Assembly: GCA_028456385.1 (NCBI GenBank)
Contig: JALNQF010000166.1
Span: 1 to 64,000 of the forward strand
Length of the DNA stretch: 64,000 bases
Direction: 5' to 3'
DNA from: Ophiosphaerella korrae
Lineage: Eukaryota > Ascomycota > Dothideomycetes > Pleosporales > Phaeosphaeriaceae
This document shows positions 1-13,399 of this stretch, in pieces (within the stretch, counting starts at the first letter, position 1; the number at the start of each line of letters is the position of its first letter). The notes under the pieces were generated by a model. It was not told the origin of the DNA and ran no database searches. It saw only the letters and a list, made by a program, of their open reading frames with translations. Position numbers and translations under genes: made by a program.

Positions 1-189
1 TAGAGTATTACAACTAATACTTTAATTAGATTCTTATCTACCTATTAATACTTATATACCTCGTAATACTCTAATAAAAGCTAACTATTAATTAAGTTAA
101 GTAACTATCTTATTTATTAACCTTACCTATCTTATAGAAGCCTACTTACCCTTATTACTCTTACTTAGTTCTAAGGTCTTAATATATTA
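1..189 (+). repeat. 5' LTR, right-hand part only (window starts inside it)
   Basis: Positions 1-189 match 6343-6530 almost base for base, with differences that are mostly C/T or G/A transitions. The match ends near 'ggtcttaatat'. Because the downstream LTR seems to start at 6123, about 220 bp of this copy should lie before the window. Confidence 0.8.
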
Positions 190-3100
190 AACACTTTTAA
201 GATAAGTAATACGTTAATAAATATAGATAACTAGCGTACAAGAGTAACCTATATAGCTACTTCTAAGGTTGCTAAGCTAAACCTCTACTATAGAGAATAA
301 AATAAGCTTAAGCTATAGATCCTATAACTTAATCTCTTCTTTAAAGTAGACTAAGTTTAGGATAAAGATAGAGCTATACTTATATTGTCTTATATAAGGG
401 GTAAGGTAGAGAAATAGGTTATACTATACTTTAAGAAATACCTTAATAATAATAATAGCGACTACGATAAGATATTTAAAGAAAAGATTAAGTTTAAAGA
501 TAAAGTATAATAAGCCTTTCTACTAGTAAATAAGATAGTAGTAGTAGAGCGCGCGATGTAGTAGCTACAATAAAACAAGGTAGTAGTAGACTATACTAAT
601 AAGTTCTAAAGCTACGCGATACAAATAGAATAGAATAATAAGTTATTAATAAGGATATTTTAATAAGGACTTAAAAGTAATATTTAAGGCAAGCTAATAC
701 GTAGTAGAGCTACGATTAAGACGTTAGAAGACCTAATAGAAGAAGTAATTCAAGTTAACAACTATATATACAAATACATAGTAGAAGCTAAGAACGTAAA
801 AGTACTACGTATAGAAAGTAAGAAGTATAAACCTAAGTACAAGTAGCGACGCAAATACAAGAACAACTAAGTTTAGAGTAGCTATAGATACTTTAGGCTA
901 GATAAGATATACGTTAACAATATAAACCTAAGAAAACAAGAATACTATTACTATAAGAACCCTAAAGGAGTAGAAAGCTAAAAAATACTACAAGTATAGT
1001 AAAATAGAGTACCTAGCAAAGAATTACTAAGTAAAGAACAAGATTATATAATAAATTAATATACTTAAGTAGTAAGATAATAATAAAGAGGAAGAATAGG
1101 AAGTAATCTTTAAAAGAAGCTAGGAGAAGAGAGATTATAAAACTACAAACCTCTAGTAGTAAGATATAAGTAAGAGATATAACTACTATAGGATTACTAT
1201 ATAACTAATAAACCTTATAATAGACGATAAAGTAGAAGCTATAAAGATACTACTAGGAGAGTAAAGCTACGTAAGGAGGTATTAGCTAAAGTAGAAATAA
1301 GCTAAGATAGACACTTTAGAATACCTTTAGCTATACTAAAGAAGGGTAGAGTATAGGCGCAAGACGACGCTATATCTAAGAAAGTAGGTATATATAGCCT
1401 AAGATAAGAATAAGAAAGAAAACTAAGAGCTTAAGACTTCTAAATACAAAATAGTACCTAAAATACTAGAGCTAAGGTAAGAGAATACTAAAGTATAAGA
1501 TAGATTTATAGAAGAAATCTAGAGACTAGTAGATAGCTACTACTTAGTAAAAGAATAATAAGATAAAGAATACTAAAAGTATAAAGTAGAGTAAACCTAG
1601 TAATATAAATTATTATATACTAACAACAATTAGGCGCTAATTATTATAGATCTAGTGTTAACACAAGAACTATAATACTAGCTATACTTACGTAACCTAA
1701 ACTATCTACTACTATTATAGATAGGATACTACTATAATAACTACTTTACCTACTATTCTAATAAGATAGGATCTAGATATTTCTCTTATAGAAGATCTAG
1801 ATATAAATAGAACTAGGAAGAGTATATAAATATAAGATACGAACAACACCTATAAGATAAGTAGAAAGTAAAGTACTTTCTAGGTATAACTAAAGAAAAT
1901 ATAAATACAAGTAAGATACTTATAAATAACTAATATATTAATCTAATCTAGTAAACCTATACGCTAGAGAAGTATAAACAATATAGAGAAATTAAAATAC
2001 TCTAAGGATTTTAGTAAAGGATAAATAAAGATTATAAGATTAAGTCTTTTTTAGGTAAATAGCTAACGCTAGATATATATCTAGAAGCTATAACGCTATT
2101 AACACTAAAAGACTTATTAAACTCCTAGTAAAGATAAGAGGAGAAAGAATAAAAGTATTAGTAGATTTAGGGTTATTTATAAACTTAATTACACCTAAAG
2201 TAATAAGATAAGTAGAACTCTAACTATAAGTAAAGAAGATACTATATCTAATCTATATTACAAATAGATAACTAATACTAGGAAACCTAATAGTTAGTAA
2301 TAAAGTAACTACAGAGATTATTATTTAAAGATATAGTATAAGGATTACCTTAGATATATTAGTTTTAGCTAATAAAGATATTATACTAGGACTCTTATAG
2401 CTATAAGAGTTTAATCCTAGAGTTAATTAGAAAAACTAGAACCTCTTATTTAATAACTATAAAGACGTATATAGATCTAAGCCTATATATTAGTAGTATT
2501 TAATAGTAGATAAGAAGGTACTATATAAGATAGTAGCTTTAATAGCAACTTATTAAGAGAGAATAAGTAACTCTATAAGTACTAGTAGGGCGCTAGGCTA
2601 AGAAGTAAGAGTAGAGGAGTAACGCGTAACTCCTAAAATCCTAGAATAATACAAGAAGTTTAGCTACTTGTTTGCAGAAGAGATAGATACACTAGTATTA
2701 CTTAAGTACTAACCCTAGGACTATATAATTAAGTTATAAGAAAGAAAGAAGCTACCTTTTAGGCCTATTTACTAATTAATAGAGAGTAAATTAGTAACAC
2801 TCTAAGAAAGACTAAATAGAGACCTAAAGAAAGGATATATATAAGAATCCTTATTATTAGTAAGATTTCTAATTCTCTTTATACTAAAGAAGAAGGGACT
2901 ACTAAAGATATACGTAGACTACTAGAAACTAAACAATATTATAGTAAAGGACTAATACCTACTACTAAATATAGACAAACTCTAAGATAAGCTAAGCTAA
3001 GCTAAGATTTTTACAAAGCTAGACTTAAAGGATAGATACTACTTAATAAGAATTAAGGTAGGTAAAGAGTAGAAGATAGTATTCTAAACACGCTATAGAT

Positions 3101-6100
3101 ATTATAAGTATATAGTAATACTCTTTAGACTAATAAATATACTAGTAACGTTCTAAAGACTAATTAATAATATATTATAAGAATACTTAGATAAGTTTAT
3201 TATAGCTTACCTAGATAATATACTAATATATTCTAAAGAAGAAAGAGAGTACGTAGAGTAAGTAATAATAGTACTATAGTACTTAGACTAATATAACCTA
3301 TAACTAAAGCTAGAGAAGTGCGAATAGTATAAGATAGAAGTAGAGTTTCTAGGATATACGATAAGTATTAACAAAGTTAAGATAAGCTAAGAAAAGATTA
3401 AAGTAGTAGAAGAATAGAAAGGACCTAAGATAGTTAAAGATATATAATTATTCCTAAGATTTATTAACTTTAACTAATACTTTATAGAGAGATTTTTAAA
3501 GAAGGTACTACTACTTACAAAGCTTATAAAGAAAGATATAATATAGAAATAGAGAGTAGAGTAAAAATAAGCTTATAAGGAACTTAAGTAAGCTTATATT
3601 ATACTACTAGTTCTAAAGTAATTCTATAGTAACAAGACCTTAGTTATTAAGACTAATGTATCTAATCTAGCTTATAGAGTAATAGCGCTACAAGAGTATA
3701 AAGGGAAATAGCATCTAATTATATACTATTTAGGGAAGTTTATAAAATAAGAGGAAAGATACAATATATATAATAAAGAGCTACTAGTAATAGTTAATAT
3801 ACTTAAATATTAGAGAGTATACACTAAAAGCATAGTAGAAGTAATTATTAAGATAGATTATAAGAACCTAATATACTTTATAATAAGTAAGAAGTTAAAG
3901 GATAAGTAGATATAATAGTTAGAACTACTAAGATAGTACAAATTTAAGATCTAATACGTACTAGGTAAGGAAAATAGCTAAGTAGATACACTTAGCTAAA
4001 GATACAATATTATAGGAAAGAGATAAGTAGTAAAAGAAGCTATACTCTAGGATAATAGATAGAGATACCTAGTACTAAATACACAACTAGTAGAGGAGTA
4101 AGAAATTAACAACCTAGTTAGGATTATAAACAAGGTTCTAGAAGAATTATAAGAAGTAATTATATAATAACACTATAATAACTTAATATATAAGTACCTA
4201 GAGATTGTACAAACTATAGAACTAATCTAGAAGAACTATAGATTTAGTAAGATAAAGGAGAAAGTAACGTAGTTTGTTAAAGAATACGTAAATTACTAGA
4301 AGAATAAGTACAAGATATATATACTCTATAGAGAAATATAAGTAATTAAGATACTAAAAGAACTATAGATAGACGTTGTAATAGACTTTATTATAGAACT
4401 ACTAACGTTAAAGAACCTAGTAATAAGAATAGGATATAATATAATAATAGTAATCGTAGACTAATTTACAAAATACGCTAAGATAGAGAAATTCTAAAGT
4501 AACTATATAGTAGATTAGCTAGGACATATACTACTAGACGTGCTAATACAAAGATATAAGATACTAAAAAGTATTATTAGTAATAGAGATAAGCTTTTTA
4601 CGTCTAATTACTAGATAACGCTACTTATAGTAATAAAGACAAAAAGAAAGCTATTAATAGCCTATTACCTATAGATAGATAGATAGATAGAATAGACTAA
4701 TAGAATACTAAAGATATACCTAAAGATTTATAGCAATTAGAAGTAGAATAATTAGGTATTACTATTACTTATAGCACAATTAGCGTACAATAACAAGTAC
4801 TTAGAAGTAATAAGTAAAATACCCTATTTTGTAAACTATATAATACACTCTAATTTATTTAAGAGAATACTACTAGGACCTAAGATAGAAGTAGTATTAG
4901 TTAGAGTAGAAGATATATAAGAACTCTACAATAAGATAAGATAAAAACTAGAAGAAGCTTAGAAATAAAGTATTTTATATGTTAACTAAAAATAAAAAAT
5001 AGTACTTTAACTAAAAGAAAGGGATAAAGCGTATCTTTATACAAAGAATCTATAGATAAAGCAACCTAGTAAAGGACTAGACTATGTTAAGGTTAGACTA
5101 TTTTTAGTTAAGGAAGATAACAGGCTAGTAATAAAAACACTAGAACTACCTAAAGATACTAAGGTACACCCTAAGTTCTATACAAGCCTACTAGAACTAG
5201 CTAAGCTAAAAACACTAGTATAGTAACAATTCTAATATTAGAAAGAGGAGGACAATAAGTTTAAAGTTAAAGACTTATAGAGATATTAAGAAATAGGACG
5301 TAACGCCTTCTAAAGTATATAGTTTCTCTAAGAGTAGCTAGTAAAATAGAAAGGCTACTTAGTAAGTAAAAATATATAAGAACCTAAAGCTAATCTATAG
5401 AATTGTTAGTAGATACTTAAGAAAGTAAGAAGTAAGTACAATATACTAGGATATATAGGATATACAAAGCTATAGCTAGGATATAATAGATATATTAGTA
5501 GAAGTAAGTTCTATAATAAACCTAACTATATAGAGCCTATAAAGCGCCCTTAGTTATAATAAATTTGTCTAACAAGCTAATAGTAGACTAAATAGCAAGA
5601 GAAGAGGCGATATTAATAGTAGTAGTAGAATAGTCAAGAACTTACGCTAAGACCTTATTACCTTCCTACTCTAATTCTAACGCTAGGTATAAGGCCTTGC
5701 GATAAGTACGCTCTTTAGTAGATTTTAATATTTTCTTATTACGTAGTAAATAAGTAATAATAATAGTAAGAAGTTTTTTATTATTATTAACTTTTTTATA
5801 GAACTTTTTATAAGTTTAATTAAGAGACTCTTAGGTTATACTAACGTAGAGACACCTTATATAAGTGCACTTAGTATACTTTAGAGTAGAATCTAGTATA
5901 ATAAAATAAGGAATACCTAAGAGAGAATAATATAGACAAGGTGTTTTAGAAATATAGTTTATAGTAAAGATTTCTAATAAGAGATAAAGTTTATAAGACT
6001 ATAAGGGAGGTAATATTATAGTAAGATAGTTTTTAACTAGAAGGTAGAGTAAACTACTTATAAGCTAGACCTAGCTAATAGAGGCCTAGGCCTAAGGATA

Positions 6101-6122
6101 GACCTAGCGTAAGAAAAGGGGA

Positions 6123-6530
6123 TAGTATTACAATACTAAGTAGTAGGTAAGCTATTATATTGCACGCAATTAGGCTAGGTAATATAGTATAGTAAAACAC
6201 GTAACTATTTAGTAGTAAATACTCTAGAGTAAACGCTCTAGAGTAAGCGCTTAGAAATAAACACTAGATAGTAAGTATATAGGAACAACAATAGACCTTT
6301 ATAGACTATTGTGTTTAATCTCTTCTTTACCTTTTATCCTAATAGAGTATTACAACTAATACTTTAATTAGATTCTTATCTACCTATTAATACTTATATA
6401 CCTTGTAATACTCTAATAAGAGCTAACTATTAATTAAGTTAAGTAACTATCTTGTTTATTAACCTCGCCCGTCTTATAGAAGCCTACTTGCCCTCGTTAC
6501 TTTTACCTAGTTCTAAGGTCTTAATATTAA
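6123..6530 (+). repeat. 3' LTR of the first Gypsy element
   Basis: A purine tract 'aagaaaagggga' at about 6111-6122 looks like a polypurine tract and is followed directly by 'tagtattacaa', which I take as the LTR start (TG changed to TA by RIP). The segment 6343-6530 repeats positions 1-189. The first 220 bp cannot be compared because the partner lies outside the window, so the left boundary is inferred. Confidence 0.65.
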
Positions 6531-9500
6531 GTACTTTTACTAAGTATTAGAAATACTTATATACTTACTTTTATATAGCTTATACCTTTTACTCTTATAA
6601 AAGAGCTTAGTTCTATAAAACTTATTAAGTTAACTAAGTAGAGAGTAGCTTTATTATTAAGTATAGTACTCTTAGAGAGTAAGTAAGTGTTAAAATCTAG
6701 CGTTAAGTAGGCTCTAGGTACTAGCTTAATAAGTTTACCTAAGTTAATAAGTATACCTAGGTTAATAAGTACTACGTTTAGCTAGCCTAGGTAGACTAGA
6801 GCCTTTAATTTAACTAACTCTAAGCTAGCTTTAACTAGTTCCTATAAGAGACTAGCTTACTTTTAAGTTACTAAGGTTTTAACTACTATAAAGCGTAGCT
6901 TATCTAAATAAGCCTATATTTTTACTTTTCTATTATTATCTATTTTAAATAGATTACTAGTAAGCGCTACTTATACCTATCTATAATCTTATAGCTTCTA
7001 GTAGTAAGCTTAGCTATATAGGTAGTTATATTTTAAGTTAGTACTTAAGCTTAAGCTTAGCTTAGATCCTCTAAACGTTATAAATACGCTAGCTCCTTAA
7101 TTAGTAGTTTAGAGCTTATACTCCTATAATAGAGCTAAGTAGATACTACTAATTTACTCTAGCGTAAGTACCTTTAAGCTAAGGACTAAGCTCTAGATTA
7201 CTAATTAGCTTATTATCTAAGCTTAGTCTAGAGCTAGCTTTAGCGTTAACGCCTCTAGGAAATCTTACACTACAAGCTCGCTTATTACCTCTATAATATT
7301 GTACGTAATTATACGCTAATATAGGCGTAGCTACTTATTATACTAGAGCTCTAGTAATTATTGTCCTTAGTAAGCCTTCTATAGATAGGCTTAGTATTAA
7401 GCTTAAATAAGATTACTAGCGCTAGTATTAGATAGGGCTAGTAAGCTCTTTAGCGTTTAGATAAGCTCTTATAACGTAGCTTTATTATTTGCAAGTAAAG
7501 TTATCTTAGCTATTACTAGATAGCTTAGATTAACTATAGCGTTTACTTAGGCGCTTAGAGCTCTAAGGCGTACTATTCGCAATACCTAGGTATCTTTTAT
7601 AGCCTAGTATTTCTCTATTATAAGCTTATAGGTAGCTACCTCTTCTACTATTACTAGGCTCTTTAGTTTAAGTTAAACTAGTTTATTAGTGTAGATATTA
7701 GAGACGTTATTAGCTTCTAGATTAACTAGCTACTAGATACCTAGCTTAAGAGCGTTATAATAGAGTTATATAAACTATACTAGCTATTATAAGCACTTAT
7801 TAAGTAGGGTAGTACCTTTATTAAGTAGAGTAATCTTACTATAAAATATTATAAGCGTTTAAGTAATAGATAAGATAAGATAAGATAGAATAGGAGTATA
7901 CTAAGCTTACAATCTCTTGCTATAGTATATAGGATAGAACTATTAAGTAATTTTTAGCGCTAGGCTTATAACTATTACAAGATACAAGCTTAAGAATAAG
8001 TAGGAGATAATTATTAATTAAAGAGCTATCTAAGCTAGGCTACTTATATATAGTAGAGTAGCTTAAATAGCTTATATAGCTTACTTACTACTATAGGCTT
8101 ACTTAAATTATATAGAGCGAAGCTCTAACTTATAATAGTATACTTAAATTTACTAAGAATATTAATAGCTTATATACTATATATCCTAGTAAGTTATTCT
8201 ATAGAGTAAAGTAGACCCTATATAATAAGTAGCTATATAGAGTATATACTTAAATATAATCTATATATATTTATAATATATTCTAATATTATACTAGAAG
8301 AAATTTAGTAATTAAAGTACTTTAGTTTACTATATCTAGTAAAGCTATCTATTATATAAAGTTAAGTCTATTAAGACTAAGTAATATTTAATTTCTAATA
8401 ATACTAATACTCTCTACTTCTACTACGTAGTAGTTATACTTAGAGATCTATAGTTAAAAGAGTTTTAGAACTTATCTTAATTATATTCTTTATTAATTTA
8501 TCTTATAGTAACTTCTTAATAAACTATTAAGTATAACTAAATAACTAAAGAACCTAAAGAAAAACTTAGAAGCTAATTAGAAGATATAGAACGCGTTATA
8601 AACAACTCTAAAATACGTTTCTTTATACTAAATCTACTTTCTCTTCTCTTACCTCTTTTAAAATAATAGAAGTAGTTATATATATAACTTTATATAGAAG
8701 AAGAGATTACTCTATTACTACTAGATAAAGCTTTTCCTAAGAATCTTATTTCTATACTAATATACTAAGCTAATAACTTAAAGTAAAAGTAAGTTAAAAA
8801 AAAAGTAAGTATCTATTAAAATATCTTTATATTATATTTATAATACATTTTAGGTTAATATAAATAAATACTACTAACTTCTTACTAAAAAAAATCTCTT
8901 TCCTATATATAAGGTTTATAATAAAAATAATAATATAAAGTATATTTTTATAGAGTTCTATATAAGTAGATAGTACTTTAACTTTATATAGAGTAACTAT
9001 ATAATAATATAGTAGATCTTTTATTAAAGAAAACTACTAAACTAAAACCTCTTATTATCTATTTACTAGAGAACACGTTTTAATCTATATTAAAACTTGT
9101 TCTACTAATCTACTAGAAATTAGCTTAGATCTTCTTTAAGATAGCTAGTATAAAGATACCTAAATCTCTTACTAATTAATATTCTTATAATATTAACTAC
9201 CCTCTACCTTATTACTATATTTATTAATATTAAAATTAAATTTATATCTTAGAATATATTAGAAACGCGCTTTAAGTATATTCTAGTATACTTACTAGTT
9301 GTATTATTCTTAAAATTTTCTTTATATATATTATAAAGTATAACCTAGCCTAAGTACCTAGAATAGTTACTTATATAATTAAGATTAAGCTATAGCTATA
9401 TTAGAATATATTTAAAATAGCTTCTAAACTTGTTTTACCTTAGTACTAATCTTAAATAGGTAGATTTTAAGTAGATCTTTAGAGAGTATCTAATATAGCT

Positions 9501-10050
9501 AGCGCTATTACTTTATCTTAATAACTTACTTATCTAATATACAATTATACTCTTCTATAATCCCTTAGTACTAATCTAGAACGTAATTAGAACGCGTTTA
9601 AAACGCGTTCTACACACTTACCTATTAATAGCGCGAGGATACTATTGTAAATCTACTCTATAGTATTCTTGTATAGCGTAATATTACTATATCTATACTA
9701 GTTTTTAATATAAGTTCTTAGGCTACTTCTTATGCCTAATTTTTACTATATTAATTAGAATATACTTAAAATCTTTTATAAATATATTCTTACTTTATAG
9801 ATACTATTACTTACTAGGGCCCTATAAAATAACTCTCTAATCTCTACTACTAGGTTACTACTATTATTAAGCTAAAATAGCCCTAAGCCTTAAGGTACTA
9901 ATATTAGGTTAATATAACGTTAGTAGTTATACTAGAATATAATTAGAATAACTTTATAATATATTTTATTAACCTACGTTTTATACTAGAGTCTTATAAA
10001 CTATTTTTTAGTAGTATTATATTATGTGCGTAGGAACGTGTTATAAACGT
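6531..10050. other. Unassigned RIP-saturated AT-rich repeat DNA
   Basis: Very AT-rich, full of 'ta' and stop codons in every frame. I could not read a recognisable transposase or polyprotein on either strand. The part 6550-7900 is rich in 'ctagct'-like words, while 8580-10080 contains recurring words of the type 'gaacgcgtt'/'taaaacgcgttc'. It is probably one or more old transposons, but I cannot name them. Composition returns to normal near 10,050-10,090. Confidence 0.6.
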
Positions 10051-10386
10051 GATGTTAACGTGTTGTAAAAATGTTGTGTTGGGGCTAAGTTGAGTTGAGC
10101 TCGCTTAGAGCTGCGCACGCGCCAAACCTAGCTTGGCATTGCCATCTCAACCGAGGCAAATCCATAGTCAGTTGACATGCCGACACCGGTTGGTCACGCC
10201 CTCGCAACCTTGAACCCAACGTTGACGCTGCAGCCTTCAGCCGCTGCAGCCTTCTCAGCCCCGCCACGCTCAAGATGAACGGCAACATCTTTCATACCTA
10301 CGTAATGGCGTCGCCGCCTTGCGAATCTACGCCGGAGCTTCAACAGAACCACCACGTTCGCTGCACCTCGGACAGCGCGCCGCATC

Positions 10387-12378
10387 ATGGATGGCCTTTC
10401 TAGAGCGGCAAGCGTGATAGCTGTCGTCGACATGTCCGCTAAAGTCGCGTCGCTCTGCTTCCAGTACTCGGTCGAGGTCAAGCACGCAAAGGGCGATATC
10501 GAGCGCCTCCATCGAAAGGTTAATGAAATCAAGAATGTCCTCGAAAGGCTTCGGCAGCTTCTCAGGCAGGACGAGTCACGGCTCTCTACTACACGCACAT
10601 TGCTGGACCCGCTACAAAGATGTTCTTAGGAGCCGAAAGACCTTGAGGATAAGCTCAAGGCCAAACTCGAGCCTGGCCTCGGCCGTAAAGCAATGCAGCG
10701 ATTCGGTATCCGGGCTTTGAAATGGCCATTGACGAGTAAGGAAGTAGAGAAGGCGGTTCAAAATCTTGAGAAATATGGGCACACTTTTAGCCTTGCACTT
10801 GAAGTAGATCAGACGTAAGTAGTGTGTACTTTCTAGTGCAAGCAAATGCTAACAAGAGACATGCAGGGCTCTGATTCTGCGCGTTGATCAGAAGACTGAC
10901 ACGCTTTTATTACCTACCGCCGAAGGTGCTTCCTTTGACTCCTACGTAGAAGAACATAACTCGACGTGCCTCCAAAACACCCGCATCGAGTTGTTATATC
11001 ACATACAAGGATAGGCAAAGGACCAGAGCAGTAAACTGATATTCTGGCTGAGCGGCGCAGCGGGCACGGGAAAATCAACGATTGCTTATACGATTGCCCG
11101 GATTTTTGATAAGCAAGGGCAACTAGGAGCTAGCTTCTTTTTTAAGAGAGGTGAAGGAGAGCGTGGCAACGCTAAACGGTTCCTTACCACAATCGCCGCA
11201 CAGATGGCTGCTCGCGTACCTAAGATGCGATCTGGAATCACGAAGGTAATTGATGCCGACCTAGCTATAGCTGAGAAGGCCTTAAAAAATCAGTTCGAGC
11301 AGCTTATCCTCCAGCCGCTCTTAGAAGTGGGAAAATCTGCAGCCCTGGTGCTTATCGTTATAATAGGCGCGTTGGACGAATGTGAGCAAGACAGCGATAT
11401 CCGAGCGATCCTCTAGCTGCTTTCGCGAACAAAGGGTCTCAAGCCAGTGTTACTATGTATCCTCGTAACAAGCTGGCCTAGCTTTTACATCCGCCTCGGA
11501 TTTAGGCGAATGCCTGATAGCACTTACGAAGATCTGATCCGCACGAGGTGTCTAAAGAAACGATCGAACACGATATACGTGTCTATATTGAGGACGATGT
11601 CAAAAAGGTAAGAGAAGAGCGCTCTCTTCCTTTAGAATGGCCTAGAGAAATGCGCATCTAGGCGCTAGTAAACATGGTAGTCCCTCTGTTTATTTTTGCA
11701 GCTATAGTCTGTCGTTTTATTAGAGAACTTCCTAGAAATCCCTAAAGGCGTCTAGAGGATATCCTTAAATATAAGACAGAAGATGTGAGTAAGCTTGGTA
11801 TGACCTATCTCCCTATTATAGAGTTACTCTTCGTAACTCAAGATAGGAAGGAGAAAATGAAGCTCTCTAGGGAGTTCTAAGAGATAGTTAGGAGCATCGT
11901 AGTTCTAGAAAGTCCTCTCTCTATTGATTCACTCGCACACCTCATAGGGAAGGCTAAGGAAGATATTAACTGTTAACTGGACTCCCTGCACTCTGTTCTA
12001 AACATATCTAACCGCGATAATGTGCCTATACGCCTCCTGCACTTGTCGTTCCGCGACTTCCTGGTTGATACGTCAAATCAGAAGAGCTTGTTTTGGGTGG
12101 ATGAGAGAGCAAGACACGAGGAGCTGGCGTCCCATTGCCTCCAACTTATGTCTGGCCCTAACGGCCTACGACAGAAAATGTGCGACTTACAGCCTAGGAC
12201 TTTGAGAAGCGAGGTTGATGAAGGGAGGATCACAAGCAATCTGTCGCCCGAATTGCAGTACGCTTGCTGTTACTAGGTGTATTATCTCAAGCAGAGCCAG
12301 CGTCTTACTGACGACAAGGCTGCAGATACGTTCCTCCAGAAGCACTTCCTTCACTAGCTTGAAGTAATGAGTCTAATA
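10387..12378 (+). pseudogene. NACHT (STAND/NLR-like) protein pseudogene
   Basis: Remnant of a fungal STAND protein. It opens with the common fungal N-terminal helical domain ('MDGLSRAASVIAVVDMSAKV'), has a well-formed intron at 10815-10866 (GTAAGT, GCTAAC branch, ATGCAG), then a NACHT domain with P-loop 'GAAGTGKST' near 11060, Walker B-like 'ALDECEQD' near 11373-11396, and the later 'LLHLSFRDFLVD' motif near 12030. Nine in-frame stops are all TAG or TAA: 10627, 11012, 11414, 11659, 11743, 11878, 11974, 12274 and 12355. Each is explained by CAG/CAA or TGG changed by C-to-T on one strand, as RIP does. A small indel near 11540 also shifts the frame. Homology ends at 'LEVMSL' (12375), directly before the terminal inverted repeat at 12379, so WD40 or ankyrin repeats that usually follow are missing. 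Confidence 0.85.
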
Positions 12379-12437
12379 TCCCTCACTATGTAGCGAGAAG
12401 TACTCCGTAGCGAGAAAAATCATAGGTACTTAGATTT
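12379..12437 (+). repeat. Left terminal inverted repeat
   Basis: Starts 'tccctcacta' next to TA and contains two direct copies of 'gtagcgagaa' about 22 bp apart, then 'ataggtacttaga'. The reverse complement of 18908-18966 has the same blocks in the same order. Paired direct repeats inside a TIR are typical of transposase binding sites in Tc1/mariner-like elements. Confidence 0.75.
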
Positions 12438-12888
12438 CAAAGTAGTATACTTTTATCTACATTTAGATATCTATGCTATACTATTTAGGATAGCTACTAT
12501 AGGTCTTCCTCTACCTCCCTAGCACTACTTCTAATAAAATTACTAATCTTATTATTACCTTTGCGCTTGATTTATAGAGAGTCTTATTCTTTAGCGAAAC
12601 AGCATTCCTTCCTTATAGCACTACTATTAAGCTCTTATTACTCTATAATACCTATAATAGTACTATCTAAGTCTTAGAACCTTACTACGATACTTAGGAG
12701 TTATTATTAGCCTTATGTCTGCTGTTGCACGCAAATTCATGCGGGGCTGCCACCCTAATTCGTATAACTAGAACGATTACTAGTCCTAGCTAGTGCGAAA
12801 CAGCCACATATCATCACAGAGTACTTCCCAACTTAGTGGCTGCCAGGCCTGTGGCGGTATAAAGTCTTGGCAGGCGGACCCTTGGCCC
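12438..12888. other. RIP-altered subterminal DNA, no gene
   Basis: From about 12440 to 12720 the sequence is AT-rich with many TpA steps, as in RIP-treated DNA. It then returns to normal composition. Short stretches resemble the reverse complement of 18540-18905 (for example around 'gtcttagaa' at 12673), so this may be the subterminal part of the same element. No coding region is visible. Confidence 0.5.
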
Positions 12889-13041
12889 CGCAGCCTTGCG
12901 ATCCAACTCAACCTTGGCCATGCCTCGTCAACCAACTCACCTCTTACAGAACTCGCCACCTCACAAGCTCATAGTCAGAGCAGGTCAGCCGTCCTCCCTG
13001 ATAGCGTCACCAAGGTGTTCGTCCACTTCTCAAGATATAAA
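12889..13041 (+). repeat. Inner inverted repeat, left arm
   Basis: From 'ccgcagccttgcg' onward this arm matches the reverse complement of 17041-17192 closely for about 125 bp and more loosely for ~30 bp more. Most differences are transitions. Together the arms enclose the HNWD gene. Confidence 0.8.
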
Positions 13042-13399
13042 CATAATCAGTCAGTCGTTGCACATCCGCCTCCTGCTATAGTGTGACAGCTGCATCTCAG
13101 CCTTATCGCGCCAAATTGTGAGCTGTGCAATCAGCCTACCCCACGTCAAACTGGGCTTATTATCTCAAAATCTAACGCATGGCGGAATTAGTTCCCAGCA
13201 GTTTGGCGCTTTCAGATGCAATTCTTCGGTATAACTCAGCGTTCAGTCTTCCTATATGCTAGCTAACATTATTAATAAGGACTGATATTCTCACCGGACG
13301 AACGCATTGCTCTACTTGTCTCTTCAGCTAGACTACCACGTTTAAACCCGACCAAAATCTATTCCTACCGCTTGCCCCCGTTTAGCTCCATGCGAAGTA
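13042..13399. promoter_or_regulatory. Upstream region of the HNWD gene
   Basis: About 360 bp between the inner inverted repeat and the HNWD start codon, normal composition. No clear TATA box or known operator was recognised. It presumably holds the promoter because the gene start at 13400 is well supported. Confidence 0.35.

Larger units (their letters stand above)
1..6530 (+). mobile_element. RIP-degraded Ty3/Gypsy LTR retrotransposon, plus-strand coding
   Basis: A dead Gypsy element whose first ~220 bp probably lie upstream of the window. Reading frames are full of TAA/TAG, and TpG and CpA are nearly absent, which is RIP. Ghosts of the polyprotein can still be read in order on the plus strand: a retropepsin trace near 2158-2190 (VDLGLFINLI where VDSGA.. 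is usual), the linker into reverse transcriptase near 2640, RT 'TKLDLKDRYYLIRIK' near 3010-3055, RT active site 'AYLDNILIYS' near 3206-3235, integrase traces 'IIVIVD.FTKYAKIEKF' near 4441-4495 and 'SIISNRDKLF' near 4570, and an integrase C-terminus 'TKVHPKFYTSLLEL' near 5160-5200. The order protease-RT-integrase identifies Ty3/Gypsy. No functional product is possible. Confidence 0.85.
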
